This document shows, in pieces, positions 1 through 11,061 of a DNA stretch of 64,000 bases. The DNA comes from an uncultured Gammaproteobacteria bacterium. Its GTDB lineage: Bacteria > Pseudomonadota > Gammaproteobacteria > Pseudomonadales > Litorivicinaceae. Within the stretch, counting starts at the first letter, position 1. Each line of letters opens with the position of its first letter. The notes under the pieces were generated by a model. That model did no database searches and was not told the origin of the DNA. It was given only the letters and a program-made list of their open reading frames with translations. Where the stretch lies: positions 1 to 64,000 of the forward strand of contig CAJWIY010000003.1 in the NCBI GenBank assembly GCA_913042205.1, written 5' to 3'. The position numbers and the translations under genes are program-made.

Positions 1-1131
1 TGTATCAAAAGAGTTGACTAGTTTCGAACGATTAAGCCCCAACGGTGGTTGGTGCTGGATTGAGTGACTTTGGTCATCTCCCAATGATTCGACCGAAATA
101 TTCTGATCACACATTTGCTCGGGCCGATCATCAGCCAGAACTCGACCAACCGAGCGTAATAAGAAATCATAAATTAATCGCGAGTCACGAAATCGAACTT
201 CATTTTTCGTAGGATGCACGTTTACATCGACTTGTGCCGGGTCAAGCTCGAGATACAACAGAAAACAGGGATGTCTGCCATGGAATAAAATATCACGATA
301 GGCTTGTCTCAACGCATGAGAAATCAACCTATCACGAATAAATCGGCCATTGACAAAGACATGCTGAAAGTCGGGCTGTGCTCGGTTGAATGTTGCTCGA
401 CAGGCCCATCCTTTAAGCGAAAGCCCAGTGGCTCTTGCATCTACAGGAAGAGCGGCATCCATAAAGCCACTACCCAGCAACTCCGAAATACGTGCAATCT
501 GAGTATTTTCTGAGAGCGCCGGGGCTAACTGCCGAGTCACTCGACCCTGATGGACTAATCGGAATCCAACATTAAAACGACTCAATGCTTGTCGGGTGAC
601 GACTGAGTCAATATGACCAAACTCCGTCTTCTCTGTTTTTAAAAATTTTCGACGAGCCGGAGTGTTAAAGAATAAATCACGAACATCTACTGTGGAACCT
701 CGCGGGTGTGGTGATGGTCGAACTAAAGCAACCATCTCTCTGCCTTCGATTGAGACTATAGACCCAGGCTCATCCTCGATAGCTGAAGTTAGATCAAGAC
801 GGGATACCGAGGCAATTGAGGCCAGAGCCTCACCACGAAATCCGAGGGTACTAACAGCCTCAAGATCATCTAGATCTAGAATTTTACTAGTGGCGTGCCG
901 CGACAATGCGAGCGCCAGCTCATCAGACGGAATTCCGTGTCCGTTATCCCGAACGCGAATCCGACCAATACCACCGGCCTCGCAATCAATATCTACCTGC
1001 GTAGATCCAGCATCAAGCGCATTTTCTACCAGCTCCTTAACTACGCTCGACGGACGCTCCACTACCTCACCAGCGGCAATTTGATTAGCAAGTCGCGGAG
1101 AAAGGACGGTAATAGAATGCTCAGATTTCAT
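1..1131 (-). CDS. mutL: DNA mismatch repair protein MutL, C-terminal part missing (window edge)
   Basis: Absent from the ORF track because it runs off the left edge; I translated it from the ATG at 1131. MutL couples mismatch recognition by MutS to strand nicking. The 377 visible residues hold the GHL ATPase: ANQIAAGEVVERPSSVVKE with the catalytic-type Glu in VENALDAG (about 36-42), DNGHGI (62-67) and GFRGEAL (98-103), followed by the S5-like transducer domain with DVNVHPTKNEVRF. The reading frame is open to base 1. It is the last visible gene of tsaE-amiC-mutL, with 103 bases after amiC. The C-terminal dimerisation domain lies outside the window, so endonuclease status cannot be judged. Confidence 0.95.
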   Translation of the reverse strand, partial: MKSEHSITVLSPRLANQIAAGEVVERPSSVVKELVENALDAGSTQVDIDCEAGGIGRIRVRDNGHGIPSDELALALSRHATSKILDLDDLEAVSTLGFRGEALASIASVSRLDLTSAIEDEPGSIVSIEGREMVALVRPSPHPRGSTVDVRDLFFNTPARRKFLKTEKTEFGHIDSVVTRQALSRFNVGFRLVHQGRVTRQLAPALSENTQIARISELLGSGFMDAALPVDARATGLSLKGWACRATFNRAQPDFQHVFVNGRFIRDRLISHALRQAYRDILFHGRHPCFLLYLELDPAQVDVNVHPTKNEVRFRDSRLIYDFLLRSVGRVLADDRPEQMCDQNISVESLGDDQSHSIQHQPPLGLNRSKLVNSFDT

Positions 1132-1234
1132 AAATTTTGCATACCTTTCGGTAGTAACTGCGTGCCGTTCCTTATAAGACCGTTTAACCTTAGTGTAGGG
1201 GTAGGCATTTTAGCCTCCACCACGTTCGTACATG

Positions 1235-2560
1235 CTATCGTGATACTATCGGCACCTCTAGCTTCTGGCCAAGTCGAATCACGTCGGTTTTTAGACCATT
1301 CAACTCTTTAAAAGCCTGTAATGATAGTCCGTACCGAGAAGCAAGTTCGGATAACGTATCGCCACGTTTGACTTCAATGGTCATCCGTTTACCCTTGTTC
1401 TGTTTGCGCCAGCCTACAAATGTATTCGCTGGTGGACTCTTCTCGAAATACCGTTTAATACCCTCAAAAATAGCTCCCGCAATCTTTTCTTGTTCTCGAG
1501 AACTCGATAAACGCTTGGCGTCAGACCGATTAGATAGGAAACCCGTTTCAATCAGAAGAGAGGGAATATCCGGGCTCCTTAGGACGGCGAAGTTCGCAAG
1601 ACCAAGCTGTTTCTTGTGTACCCGACCCATATCAGTCAAATCACTTAACACAAACTTTCCTGCCTGCTTAGAGATCCTAATAGCGGATTCCATCGACATG
1701 TTGAGCAGTACCTGGCGTGTAGAATTATCGACATTACCCAGATCAACACCGCCCGCCAAATCTTCAGCATTCTCGGTATTCTGCAACCACCTAGACAATT
1801 CCGAATTTGCGCCACGCAACGACAAAGCATACACACCGGTTCCGCGAACACTTTTATTCTTAGGAAAACTATCCGCATGAATCGATAGGAAGAAGTCAGC
1901 GCCAGCCTCACGCGCGATACGAGGCCGATTCTTCAATGGAATAAATCGATCGTCATCGCGTGTTAGGACAGCTCGATAACCCGGCTCACTCTGAAACCGT
2001 CGCGCCAGACGTTTGGAAATTTGCAGCACAACCTGTTTCTCAATCAAGCCGTAAGATGACGCTCCAGGATCTTTGCCACCATGGCCCGGATCAATAGCGA
2101 CAATGATGTCGCGCTTTTCAACCAGAGGCTCGGTCAGTTCCTCAGCTTTACTACCTCGTATTGAGGCCTTTTCACCGGCCACGTAACCAACAACGTCAAC
2201 CACCAGTCGATCGGGAAATCTTCCTTTCGCGTCAAGTGCAAATATATTTGATCGATAAGGCCCGGTAAGATCAAAAACTAGCCGACTACCTCTGCTCCGG
2301 TCCGCTGTGCGCACGCGCATTATTCTCTTATCATCAATAACAATAAGCTCCTGAAGCCTATCTGTACTGAGATTAGTCACATCCAAAACTAAACGACTCG
2401 GGTTATTCAAATTAAAGTAAGAAAATTTTGGCTGACCTGAAAGCTCTAAAACGACACGTGAGCTATCCTGGTCAGTCGACGAGCGCACTGATTTAAGTTC
2501 GATTGCGCGTGCCCAGGACGCCACCGAGAAAAGAATAACAATTAGACAGACGCGCATCAT
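1235..2560 (-). CDS. amiC: N-acetylmuramoyl-L-alanine amidase with AMIN and LysM domains
   Basis: Periplasmic zinc amidase that cuts the stem peptide from N-acetylmuramic acid during daughter-cell separation. I start at the ATG at 2560 (the track adds 11 residues) because this gives a clean signal peptide (MMRVCLIVILFSVASWARA) and overlaps the tsaE stop as ATGA. An AMIN domain (about 25-125) precedes the Amidase_3 domain, with the zinc motif DPGHGGKDPG, SIHADS and the catalytic Glu of IETGFLSN. A single LysM (VKRGDTLSELASRYG) closes the 441-residue protein. AmiB and AmiC orthologues are hard to separate by eye; a C-terminal LysM next to mutL is the AmiB arrangement in E. coli, so the symbol is provisional. 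Confidence 0.9.
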   Translation of the reverse strand: MMRVCLIVILFSVASWARAIELKSVRSSTDQDSSRVVLELSGQPKFSYFNLNNPSRLVLDVTNLSTDRLQELIVIDDKRIMRVRTADRSRGSRLVFDLTGPYRSNIFALDAKGRFPDRLVVDVVGYVAGEKASIRGSKAEELTEPLVEKRDIIVAIDPGHGGKDPGASSYGLIEKQVVLQISKRLARRFQSEPGYRAVLTRDDDRFIPLKNRPRIAREAGADFFLSIHADSFPKNKSVRGTGVYALSLRGANSELSRWLQNTENAEDLAGGVDLGNVDNSTRQVLLNMSMESAIRISKQAGKFVLSDLTDMGRVHKKQLGLANFAVLRSPDIPSLLIETGFLSNRSDAKRLSSSREQEKIAGAIFEGIKRYFEKSPPANTFVGWRKQNKGKRMTIEVKRGDTLSELASRYGLSLQAFKELNGLKTDVIRLGQKLEVPIVSR

Positions 2561-3024
2561 GCTGCGTTTGGTACCTCCAAATTGGATAGCCAATATTCTC
2601 CTTTCTCAGATTTTGCAGCCATTGCACATATACGCCGATCGCCATCCCACATCAGATGCAAAGCGAGGTCTGGTGAGGGAAGAAAGGACTCTGCTCGCTC
2701 TGGCCACTCGATCAGGACACCGTGCCCGTCCAGCATCTCCCGGAAACCTAAAAATTCCAACTCTTCAGGGTCTTGAAGTCTATATAAGTCCATATGCGAG
2801 ATGACCTGTGTCCGATTGATCGTATACGTCTCACATAGGGTGTAGGTCGGTGATGGAATAGTGTCAGTCACACCAAGCTTTTTCAAAAAAGCTCGCACCA
2901 GATGGCTTTTACCGACACCAAGGTTTCCTTTCAGTGTCGCAAGAAATGGGGCCTCTGGGCAACTCTTGGCGAGCGCTTTCCCGAGCTTGTTTGTCATCGA
3001 CTCATCAATCAATTCTATTTGCAT
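2557..3024 (-). CDS. tsaE: tRNA threonylcarbamoyladenosine biosynthesis ATPase TsaE
   Basis: Small cytoplasmic P-loop ATPase that works with TsaB and TsaD to make t6A at position 37 of ANN-decoding tRNAs. The 155-residue length is normal. The Walker A is GNLGVGKSHL (about 33-42), slightly altered from the usual G-AGKT form. SPTYTL, MDLYRL and IEWPE are the other family blocks. Its stop overlaps the start of amiC, so the two are translationally coupled, as in the conserved tsaE-ami-mutL order. It is divergent from queG, leaving about 40 bases for both promoters. Confidence 0.93.
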   Translation of the reverse strand: MQIELIDESMTNKLGKALAKSCPEAPFLATLKGNLGVGKSHLVRAFLKKLGVTDTIPSPTYTLCETYTINRTQVISHMDLYRLQDPEELEFLGFREMLDGHGVLIEWPERAESFLPSPDLALHLMWDGDRRICAMAAKSEKGEYWLSNLEVPNAA

Positions 3025-3065
3025 CAGGTGTTCCGATTTATGATTACTCTGTTAGTGTAACGGTC

Positions 3066-4157
3066 ATGGACGCGTCATGGCATCAATCAGATCAAGCTTT
3101 CGATAAGCTTAAACAAAAAGCATTAGAACTAGGCTTTACAGCTATCGGTGTTACCGATCCTGACGTCTCCGAGCACGTTCCTTTTCTCGAAGCTTGGATT
3201 GATGCTGGCTTTCAAGGGACTATGGACTGGTTTGAACGGAATCTAGAGCTTCGAAAGGATCCGACTCAACTAGTGGCCGGAACAAAACGGATTATTTCAG
3301 TCCGTCTAGACTATCTCCCGGAGAATACTGACTGCATTGAGATCCTAAATGATCCTGACAAAGCCTATGTTTCAAGATACGCGCTTGGACGCGACTATCA
3401 CAAGTTAATGCGTAAACGTCTGAAACAGCTGGGTGATTGGTTTTCTGAGCAAATCGCACCACATGGATTTCGTGTATTTTCAGATTCAGCACCAATTCTT
3501 GAAAAACATTTAGCGGAAAAAGCTGGGCTCGGGTGGATCGGAAAGCACACCTTGTTACTGTCTCGAAGTGCGGGAAGCTGGTTTTTTCTGGGCGAGCTAT
3601 TCACTGATTATCCATTACCCTTCTCAGCTCAAGCGGAGGATTCACGATGTGGCTCGTGTTCTGCATGTATTGATATCTGCCCTACAGATGCGTTCAAGGC
3701 TCCTTATGAACTAGATGCAACGAAATGCATTAGCTACCTGACAATTGAACATCGGGGACCAATCCCCGAAGAATTCCGTAAACCTATGGGTAATCGAGTT
3801 TTTGGATGTGACGATTGTCAGTTGGTTTGTCCTTGGAATCGATATGCATCCGCAGGTGATCCCGAGTTCAGACCTCGAAATGAACTCGACAAAAAGCAAT
3901 TAATCGACCTCTTTCAGTGGTCTGAAAAAGAGTTCCTAGAAAAAACTGAAGGCAGCCCACTCAGACGAGCGGGATATACAAAGTTTCTTGAAAATTTGGC
4001 TATAGGCCTTGGTAACAGCGAAGAAAAAATCTCTCAAAAACTTGGCTTACTGAACGAAAAAATTGGAGCACACGGACCAATTCTCGATGAGCACATCCAA
4101 TGGGCCATCAAAACCCTTAACGATCGAGTTTCAGAAAATGTGTCTTATAATGTTTGA
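3066..4157 (+). CDS. queG: epoxyqueuosine reductase QueG
   Basis: B12- and iron-sulfur-dependent enzyme that performs the last step of queuosine formation in tRNA. The track ORF starts inside tsaE; I prefer the ATG at 3066 (MDASWHQSD), giving 363 residues and normal family length. The N-terminal DUF1730-type region is followed by a two-cluster ferredoxin region with [12 protein letters not shown] and [12 protein letters not shown], which supply the eight cluster cysteines. The 3' end runs 41 bases into the 3' end of orn on the opposite strand, an unusually long convergent overlap. Confidence 0.93.
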   Translation: MDASWHQSDQAFDKLKQKALELGFTAIGVTDPDVSEHVPFLEAWIDAGFQGTMDWFERNLELRKDPTQLVAGTKRIISVRLDYLPENTDCIEILNDPDKAYVSRYALGRDYHKLMRKRLKQLGDWFSEQIAPHGFRVFSDSAPILEKHLAEKAGLGWIGKHTLLLSRSAGSWFFLGELFTDYPLPFSAQAEDSRCGSCSACIDICPTDAFKAPYELDATKCISYLTIEHRGPIPEEFRKPMGNRVFGCDDCQLVCPWNRYASAGDPEFRPRNELDKKQLIDLFQWSEKEFLEKTEGSPLRRAGYTKFLENLAIGLGNSEEKISQKLGLLNEKIGAHGPILDEHIQWAIKTLNDRVSENVSYNV

Positions 4158-4665
4158 GCTCATGAATTGATTCATAAATATCCGCGAGGGCCAAATGCTG
4201 ACCGGATTTAGTGATCCCGGCAGAGACACTCGTATTCCAGCGCCTTGCTAACTCTTTCAATGTGGACACGTCGAGATTTCTGTAATGAAAAAATGCTTCG
4301 AGATCGGGCATATAACGTGACAAAAATCGTCGATCCAGACAGATCGAGTTGCCGCACATTGGAGACTGTCGTGCATCGAGAAACTCACTTAAAAACTCAA
4401 TGGTTTTTGCTTCCGCTTCTGCCTCTGTTGTTTGCGAGTTCTGGACGCGCTTTATAAGACCTGATGTTCCGTGCTGATGTGTGTTCCACTCATCCATACC
4501 AGCCAGCAATGCCTGAGGCTGATTAACTGCGTATACAGGCCCCTCGCCGAGTATATTGAGATCTTTGTCTGTGACAACGGTGGCAATCTCGATTATTCGA
4601 TCATGATTCGGTGATAGTCCTGTCATCTCCAAATCAATCCAGATAAGGTTCAAAGGGTCTTTCAT
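4117..4665 (-). CDS. orn: oligoribonuclease
   Basis: DEDD-family 3'-5' exonuclease that clears 2-5 nucleotide RNAs and linear pGp[10 protein letters not shown] near the N-terminus carries the first Asp/Glu pair; DRRFL and the C-terminal HLALADI supply the remaining acidic residues and the general-base His. I choose the ATG at 4665 (MKDPLNLIW) over the track start because it overlaps the epmA stop as ATGA and matches the usual length (182 residues). The coding end overlaps queG by 41 bases tail to tail. Confidence 0.94.
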   Translation of the reverse strand: MKDPLNLIWIDLEMTGLSPNHDRIIEIATVVTDKDLNILGEGPVYAVNQPQALLAGMDEWNTHQHGTSGLIKRVQNSQTTEAEAEAKTIEFLSEFLDARQSPMCGNSICLDRRFLSRYMPDLEAFFHYRNLDVSTLKELARRWNTSVSAGITKSGQHLALADIYESIHELKHYKTHFLKLDR

Positions 4666-5606
4666 AAATGTCCTGTAAACGTCATACACTCGGAAAGTGT
4701 TTTTGCATTCGTAACTACTTTCAACAGACGATCGACACCTAAAGCTACACCGTAGCTCTCGGGCAAACCTTTCTTCAACGCGTTGAGTAATGCCTGATCT
4801 GTTGGAAGTATTGGGCGATGCAATGCCTCACGTCTATGATGGTCTTTCTCGAATCGTTCTGATTGCTCAACAACGTCACTTAACTCGTAATACCCGTTCG
4901 CTATCTCACTTCCACCAATATAAAGCTCAGCACGCTTTGCAACCGACTTCCCGTCAACGATCCCTGTCCGCGCCAATGCCGATTGAATTACCGGGAAATC
5001 GATCACGATATGATTTACTAAATGTGGCTCTACCTTTGTTGCAAACAAAACATTAAGAAGACTATCTAGATCCATTGTTGCAGCAGCTTTTGATCCGAGT
5101 AAGTCACTCGCAAACTGAACTAAATCGTTGGCTTCAGCATCATGGGGATTTAACCCAAAAACGGAATTAAACAGCTCACGATAAGAAACCACTTCGGGTC
5201 GACCAAATTCCGTGAGAGTCTCTATCAAATCCTGCATTTCGCAAATCATTTCTTCAAATGGACGCTCGGCTGTCGGGCGATACCATTCAAGCATTGTGAA
5301 TTCGATTGCGTGCTGTGGTCCGTCTTCATTCGCGCGGTAAGCCTTACCAATCGAATGCAAAGGATACGGATGTTCCGACAGTAGACGCTTTAAATAGGTT
5401 TCGGGCGATGATAGCAGGTAACCAATGTGAAATCCGGCCGGATCGTGAACCGTAAAGCTATCAAGCCATGGATCCGACGCGGGCGCTGTCGCTATGACGG
5501 GCACATCTACCTCGAGAGATTGTCTCGCCTCAAGAAACGAACGAAGCTTGGCAAGCAAACTGGCGCGGGCTTCCAGCATATTAATGGTGGCCGTCGGTCG
5601 CCCCAT
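4662..5606 (-). CDS. epmA: elongation factor P--(R)-beta-lysine ligase
   Basis: Paralogue of lysyl-tRNA synthetase that attaches (R)-beta-lysine to EF-P rather than to tRNA. At 314 residues it consists of the class II catalytic core only, without the anticodon-binding domain of LysS. Motifs visible are [20 protein letters not shown] (motif 2 region) and [10 protein letters not shown] (motif 3). The ATG at 5606 overlaps the efp stop (TGATG); a GTG one codon upstream is also possible. Direct coupling to its substrate gene efp, with epmB elsewhere in the window, supports the assignment strongly. Confidence 0.93.
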   Translation of the reverse strand: MGRPTATINMLEARASLLAKLRSFLEARQSLEVDVPVIATAPASDPWLDSFTVHDPAGFHIGYLLSSPETYLKRLLSEHPYPLHSIGKAYRANEDGPQHAIEFTMLEWYRPTAERPFEEMICEMQDLIETLTEFGRPEVVSYRELFNSVFGLNPHDAEANDLVQFASDLLGSKAAATMDLDSLLNVLFATKVEPHLVNHIVIDFPVIQSALARTGIVDGKSVAKRAELYIGGSEIANGYYELSDVVEQSERFEKDHHRREALHRPILPTDQALLNALKKGLPESYGVALGVDRLLKVVTNAKTLSECMTFTGHL

Positions 5607-6181
5607 CACTTTTTTATTGCGCGCGAAACATAGTCCCCGGTTCGGGTATCAATGCGGAGAACTTCACCGACTTCAATGAACAGTGGTACGTTGACGGTAG
5701 CGCCTGTCGACAAGATCGCAGGCTTCGAACCACCTTGTGCCGTATCTCCTTTCAGACCTGGATCGGTCTCGATCACCTCAAGTTCAATATGATTAGGCGG
5801 AGTAACTGCTAGGGGTGCTCCATTAAATAATGTGATGACATAAATCTCTTGTTCTTTTAGCCACTTTACTACGTCACCAACCACTTTTGTTTCAGCCGCG
5901 TGCTGTTCAAAAGAACCATCGGTCATCATAAAGTGATAGAAATCACCATCGGTGTACAAGTATTCCATGTCAAGATCCATCACATCAGCCGCCTCAACTG
6001 AGTCACCTGACTTAAACGTCTTTTCAACGATGCGACCAGTCTTCAGGTTCTTAATTTTAACGCGATTGAACGCTTGCCCTTTACCTGGTTTAACAAACTC
6101 ATTTTCAACGATCGTGCAAGGATCACCGTCCATCAAGATTTTTAGGCCTGATTTGAACTCATTTGTTGAAAATGATGCCAT
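5606..6181 (-). CDS. efp: translation elongation factor P
   Basis: Binds between the P and E sites of stalled ribosomes and promotes peptide bond formation at polyproline stretches. The protein is 191 residues with the three-barrel EF-P layout. The modification loop reads KPGKGQA with Lys at position 34, the residue that EpmA lysylates in E. coli. The gene follows rplI directly (3 bases between) and precedes epmA with an overlapping stop/start, so ribosomal protein L9, EF-P and the EF-P modifying enzyme can share one transcript. Confidence 0.97.
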   Translation of the reverse strand: MASFSTNEFKSGLKILMDGDPCTIVENEFVKPGKGQAFNRVKIKNLKTGRIVEKTFKSGDSVEAADVMDLDMEYLYTDGDFYHFMMTDGSFEQHAAETKVVGDVVKWLKEQEIYVITLFNGAPLAVTPPNHIELEVIETDPGLKGDTAQGGSKPAILSTGATVNVPLFIEVGEVLRIDTRTGDYVSRAIKK

Positions 6182-6184
6182 GTA

Positions 6185-6631
6185 CTAGTCTCCCGTAATC
6201 GCAACAGTGATCGTTGCAAATACTTCAGAGTAAACTTGACACTGCACCTCGTGTTCACCTGTTGTGCGCAGTGGGCCCGCTGGAAGACGGACTTCACTCT
6301 TATCCAGCGTCAATCCAGCGGCAAGAGCCGCTTCAGCGATATCACGGGTACCGATCGAGCCAAAAAGCTTACCTTCGTCGCCTGCTTTGGCGGTGATCGT
6401 AACTGTTTGCCCGTTCAAACTCTCTGCCCGAAGGGTCGCAGCATCGATTTGCTCTTGGGCGTTTTTCTCGAGCTCAGCACGGCGTGCCTCAAATTCAGCA
6501 ATATTCGCCTCGTTAGCCAACACCGCTCGCCCCTGTGGGAGCAAGAAGTTCCGTGCGTAGCCTCCTTTCACTGTAACACGATCGCCGAGGGCTCCAAGCT
6601 TACCAACTTTTTCAAGCAAAATTACTTCCAT
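6185..6631 (-). CDS. rplI: 50S ribosomal protein L9
   Basis: Large-subunit protein near the base of the L1 stalk. It is 148 residues long, with the highly conserved N-terminal block [19 protein letters not shown] and [12 protein letters not shown], a connecting helix, and a C-terminal domain containing [13 protein letters not shown]. It is the last gene of rpsF-rpsR-membrane protein-rplI. In many gammaproteobacteria dnaB comes next; here efp and epmA do. Confidence 0.97.
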   Translation of the reverse strand: MEVILLEKVGKLGALGDRVTVKGGYARNFLLPQGRAVLANEANIAEFEARRAELEKNAQEQIDAATLRAESLNGQTVTITAKAGDEGKLFGSIGTRDIAEAALAAGLTLDKSEVRLPAGPLRTTGEHEVQCQVYSEVFATITVAITGD

Positions 6632-7507
6632 TTACTTATCCTCATTTACCGGTGGCTCCTGACGTACGCGGGCCCGAAAATCCACAAATGCGTCAATGAC
6701 TGCCAATAACGCCAATAACATTAAAAGATATGGCGTAAAAAAAACCAAAGCCGCATAAAACACGATGATGAGTCCTCTCGACTCCCTCATGCTGGTCAGC
6801 CCGTGAACCAATGCAATGCCAGCAAACATCAAAGGTAATGCACCTACCGGAGTGAACCGGAGCATCCACGGATCAATCAGAAATCCTGTGGTCGCTAGGA
6901 CCAAGCATCCGACTGCAAACATCGGCGGTAGGATTACCGCTTCAAACTCTGCCTTGAAGCCTCCAGGATTATATGCCTGAGCTTGAACCGCTCTGGCAAA
7001 TATAAGTGCGAATATCGCACTCACTGTTTGCACGAAACTCAACGCCCCAACAGATAGTGATGCCATCCATGCGTCGACTGTAACGCTGTCCACCCCAAGG
7101 ATGGCAAGTTGAGCCGGCGGAGCGACCACCTCTTTGATTGCTACCACTAGTCCTTTCAGCGTCTCCTCGTAGACCGCGCCTACCAAAAACACTAATACCA
7201 ACGAGAGTCCAAGTCCGATTAAAAGAACTAAAGTCCAGCTCAGTGTGCGATACAGCACTGCTGCCAGAACGATCGTAATTGCCAGAACCAGTAAGATGGA
7301 TGGGTCACCGAAAACAAATGCCATCGAAGACGCGCACAACAGAGGAGCCGCGGTTACCAACAATGACTTTTCGACGCCTCGGCGCAGTGCGTATAGAGCG
7401 ACCACAGATGCCCCCACCCACGAAAATAGGGGCAAAAATAACAGCAATGACGCAATCAGAGCAGCCCTCCATTCAGACGCCATTACATACTGCGCCAGCC
7501 GTGCCAT
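6632..7507 (-). CDS. polytopic membrane protein in the rpsR-rplI interval (DUF2232/YybS-like, tentative)
   Basis: A 291-residue integral membrane protein of unknown function with about eight hydrophobic segments, starting at roughly 14, 48, 72, 92, 152, 192, 222 and 246. I see no enzymatic motif. A membrane protein at this position between rpsR and rplI is known from Pseudomonas relatives, so the placement is conserved. The gene stop abuts the rplI ATG (TAAATG), so expression is tied to ribosomal protein synthesis. The family label is from overall character and context, not from a recognised motif. Confidence 0.75.
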   Translation of the reverse strand: MARLAQYVMASEWRAALIASLLLFLPLFSWVGASVVALYALRRGVEKSLLVTAAPLLCASSMAFVFGDPSILLVLAITIVLAAVLYRTLSWTLVLLIGLGLSLVLVFLVGAVYEETLKGLVVAIKEVVAPPAQLAILGVDSVTVDAWMASLSVGALSFVQTVSAIFALIFARAVQAQAYNPGGFKAEFEAVILPPMFAVGCLVLATTGFLIDPWMLRFTPVGALPLMFAGIALVHGLTSMRESRGLIIVFYAALVFFTPYLLMLLALLAVIDAFVDFRARVRQEPPVNEDK

Positions 7508-7522
7508 TAGGTCCCCTATTTA

Positions 7523-7753
7523 TCAGATGTCGTGCGAGTCAGTGTAAGGAAGCATGGCTAGGTACCGTGCGCGTTTAATCGCAGTAGCAAGCTGCCGCTG
7601 ATACTTGGAACTTGTCCCTGTGATCCTCGAGGGCACGATTTTACCAGTTTCGGTAATATATTGCTTCAGAGTATCCAGATCTTTGTAGTCAATTTCCGCA
7701 ACATTTTCAGCCGAAAATCTGCAGAATTTACGACGTCGGAAAAACCGCGACAT
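7523..7753 (-). CDS. rpsR: 30S ribosomal protein S18
   Basis: Small-subunit platform protein that forms a dimer with S6. It is 76 residues, with the diagnostic [26 protein letters not shown] and [20 protein letters not shown]. It sits 9 bases after rpsF. S6 and S18 together are known in several phyla to bind the rpsF leader RNA, which fits the structured leader seen upstream of rpsF here. Confidence 0.97.
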   Translation of the reverse strand: MSRFFRRRKFCRFSAENVAEIDYKDLDTLKQYITETGKIVPSRITGTSSKYQRQLATAIKRARYLAMLPYTDSHDI

Positions 7754-7762
7754 ATATCTCTC

Positions 7763-8215
7763 CTATTCCCCAGTTGCCTCTTCAACGTCAACAATATCAT
7801 CGCTATGATTGTCATCTGCGTTTTCAACAACAGCATCATTTGACTGCTCCGCATCGCTATCAGAGCGCCGCTCCGACCGCTCACGGTCCTGCCGACTTTC
7901 AGCGGCCTTAATCAGAGATATCTCAGTAACAGCATCTTTGCGCTTTATGACCATGTTACGTAGAACGGCATCATTGAACCGAAAGGTCGTTGTCAGCTCA
8001 TCTAAAACTTCAACCGAACATTCGATATTCCAAAGAATGTAATGTGCTTTATGTAGATCGTTGATCGGGTAAGCCAGCTGACGACGGCCCCAATCCTCTG
8101 AGCGATGGATAGATCCACCGGCTTCGGTCACGGTATTGGTGTACCGCTCCATCATAGCGGGCACTTGCTCTGACTGGTCCGGATGGAACAGCAAAACAAT
8201 TTCGTAGTGATTCAT
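7763..8215 (-). CDS. rpsF: 30S ribosomal protein S6 with long acidic tail
   Basis: Platform protein, partner of S18. The folded domain begins [19 protein letters not shown] and ends with the helix near residue 115. A low-complexity tail of about 35 residues rich in Asp and Glu follows, ending VDVEEATGE, so the protein reaches 150 residues where E. coli S6 has about 135. In E. coli RimK adds glutamates to the S6 C-terminus; here a comparable acidic tail is partly encoded. First gene of the ribosomal cluster. Confidence 0.96.
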   Translation of the reverse strand: MNHYEIVLLFHPDQSEQVPAMMERYTNTVTEAGGSIHRSEDWGRRQLAYPINDLHKAHYILWNIECSVEVLDELTTTFRFNDAVLRNMVIKRKDAVTEISLIKAAESRQDRERSERRSDSDAEQSNDAVVENADDNHSDDIVDVEEATGE

Positions 8216-8220
8216 GTTAA

Positions 8221-8264
8221 CTCCTTATGGGTTTCACCAATCGGCCAGTCCGATTAGTAAGGAG
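8221..8264 (-). promoter_or_regulatory. rpsF leader hairpin that can sequester the ribosome binding site
   Basis: Read on the minus strand, CTCCTTA (8264-8258) is perfectly complementary to TAAGGAG (8227-8221), and TAAGGAG is the Shine-Dalgarno five bases before the rpsF ATG. Nested inside is a 6-bp stem AATCGG/CCGATT with a 5-base loop, plus an 11-base asymmetric internal loop. The strand also contains the CCG trinucleotide typical of S6:S18 leader RNAs. The complementarity is visible; autogenous control by S6:S18 is inferred from other bacteria. Confidence 0.6.
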
Positions 8265-8337
8265 GCTGTCAAGTTGATCAACAGCAGGGCGCAGGAGTCT
8301 AGTCGACCCTGCGTCCTATTGCAATCAGAGGATAAAC

Positions 8338-8604
8338 TTAATTATCGAGATCGTAACGATCCTCGCCATCATCTTCGTCTATTCCGCTAGCAGGAATCTT
8401 TACATTGCGAGCCGGAACCACAGTTGAAATGGCATGTTTATAAACCATTTGGCTCACAGTATTCTTCAAGAGAACTACAAACTGATCAAATGATTCGATT
8501 TGACCTTGGAGCTTGATTCCGTTGACTAAGAAGATCGAAACTGGAACGCGTTCTTTGCGCAAAATATTCAAAAAAGGGTCTTGAAGCGAGTGCCCTTTTG
8601 ACAT
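8338..8604 (-). CDS. hfq: RNA chaperone Hfq
   Basis: Hexameric Sm-like protein that pairs small RNAs with mRNA targets. The Sm core is intact: [22 protein letters not shown] at the N-terminus and the Sm2 motif YKHAIST near residue 55. The C-terminus is short (88 residues in all) and acidic, unlike the long flexible tail of E. coli Hfq. In E. coli hfq is followed by hflX-hflK-hflC and purA; here those hfl genes are missing and purA lies upstream. Confidence 0.97.
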   Translation of the reverse strand: MSKGHSLQDPFLNILRKERVPVSIFLVNGIKLQGQIESFDQFVVLLKNTVSQMVYKHAISTVVPARNVKIPASGIDEDDGEDRYDLDN

Positions 8605-8738
8605 AACTACCTCCCGATACCGGACGGTCGTGGAGCCAATCTTTTACAGCGGCTCCTAAGGCGGGTGTGATCACCCACGACGGTCTTTGTATGCGTTTTT
8701 GTTGTTTATTAAGAAGCAGCTCATGCTGCTCCTGCACA
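8605..8738 (-). other. purA-hfq intergenic region
   Basis: This 134-base gap must hold at least the hfq ribosome binding site (GGGAGGTAGTT before the ATG). Just after the purA stop lies a small hairpin, AGCAGC-atga-GCTGCT (8714-8729), followed on the minus strand by TTCTTAAT, which could be a weak terminator. A track ORF spanning it (8486-8737) has no recognisable protein character and overlaps hfq out of frame, so I do not call it. Confidence 0.4.
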
Positions 8739-10992
<2,254 letters not shown>

Positions 10993-11061
10993 AATCTGTC
11001 CCTAGAATGAGCTAAGAAGCGGGCGAGTTTACCAACACTCGCCCAAAGACGCATCTGACAT

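Noticed and set aside
662-1311. Plus-strand ORFs over the left end (662-1084, 895-1311)
   Set aside because: They are antisense to mutL and the mutL-amiC gap; translations are Ser/Arg-rich without family features, while the minus strand reads a clear MutL.
8486-8737. 83-residue minus-strand ORF overlapping hfq and the purA-hfq gap
   Set aside because: Out of frame with Hfq, no recognisable domain, and the second half is just shifted hfq.
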